This document shows positions 63,415 through 64,000 of a stretch of DNA of 64,000 nucleotides, one piece after another (the stretch's first letter is position 1; each line of letters starts with the position of its first letter). The notes under the pieces were generated by a model. The model did no database searches. It was not told the origin of the DNA and worked only from the letters and a program-made list of their open reading frames with translations. The stretch spans positions 1,208,413-1,272,412 of the forward strand of contig NC_061783.1 of the NCBI RefSeq assembly GCF_022458985.1. The letters are read 5' to 3'. This stretch comes from Mugil cephalus (taxonomy: Eukaryota; Chordata; Actinopteri; Mugiliformes; Mugilidae). Both the position numbers and the translations under genes were made by a program.

Positions 63415-64000
63415 CACTGTGTGAATCAAATAGGACTGCATATATTACAAGAGAGAACATTTTGTGAAACCTGTGGAATTAACATAAAATGTGATCTGAT
63501 CTTTATCTAGTTATAAACTCACATTTCTAACATGTCTTTGTTGAACACTCTCATCTTCTATAACGGCTTGTCCTCTTAATCATTACTTGTACTTAAGTAG
63601 ACTTTTTCTTGTGTTCATAATAAGAAAACTTCGAATAATGTTTTATTGCATTACTTAGCAGTATGATTTGAATGTATTAAAGATCAGTTCATCTTTAATG
63701 AATTTCCATATACTAGTTTTCCTGTAAGATACTAACTTTTGCTTTACTTTAAAAATAATACTACTTTAATAATAGTAATCAAATATAGTTTAAATAAGTA
63801 TTTCAATAATTTCACAAATTTCAATCATAAATTAGTCTATTAGTCTACACAATGCAGCAATACAAATGAGTAGGCAGTGAGTCCTTTTGTTTAGTGTGCT
63901 TTGATCAGTTTAAAAATATATACATCTCATTTTATGTTAAAAAAAAAAGCCACAAATTAATTAGTTGGGAATAAACATAAAGAACAACCTTTTTCAGTTC

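Larger units (their letters stand above)
62410..64000. other. 3' flank of the slc6a19 array
   Basis: Holds the short copy 3 3' UTR, the second copy of the unclassified repeat and an intact-ended MITE. From 63415 to the window end the sequence is AT-rich and I see no gene or repeat in it. Confidence 0.55.

Overview
The window is nuclear DNA from a ray-finned fish. It has vertebrate genes split into small exons, long introns full of Tc1/mariner remnants, a Rex1/L2-like LINE fragment, tRNA-derived SINE-like sequence, several dispersed repeats typical of teleosts and many long microsatellites. I see no bacterial, phage, CRISPR or operon features. The species cannot be named from the sequence alone.

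Left part (about 266 to 36,790, minus strand): the 5' portion of fhod3, a muscle-type formin. Fifteen coding exons can be placed with consistent splice phases, giving about 634 residues. They run from the start codon at 36,790 through the GTPase-binding and FH3 (DID-like) region and a Ser/Thr-rich linker into the start of a charged coiled coil. The FH1, FH2 and DAD parts lie beyond the left edge. The five leftmost exons all have the same 2/2 phase, so any of them could be skipped without shifting the frame. The 16 kb intron at 10,526-26,720 and the other large introns hold mostly transposon debris and simple repeats.

Middle (36,791 to 40,215): an intergenic region between two divergently transcribed loci, with the putative fhod3 5' end on the left and microsatellites and mariner-family debris on the right.

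Right part (40,216 to 62,409, plus strand): three complete tandem paralogues of slc6a19, the Na+-dependent neutral amino-acid transporter B0AT1. Each has 12 coding exons in identical phase and predicts 629, 635 and 634 residues. The exons of all three are open. The most notable observations are: (i) three introns (1 and 3 of copy 1, and 9 of copy 2) that can only be spliced in frame from GC donors; (ii) divergence at the TM6 substrate-site positions, canonical in copy 2, Phe to Ser in copy 1 and heavily altered in copy 3, which suggests the copies differ in substrate; (iii) a block of about 100 bp in exon 1 that is nearly identical between copies 1 and 2, looking like gene conversion; and (iv) a TTTC microsatellite that has become the polypyrimidine tract of an intron.

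Together the window holds a cytoskeletal gene (actin assembly in muscle) head-to-head with an epithelial nutrient-transporter array. Nothing in the sequence links their functions.
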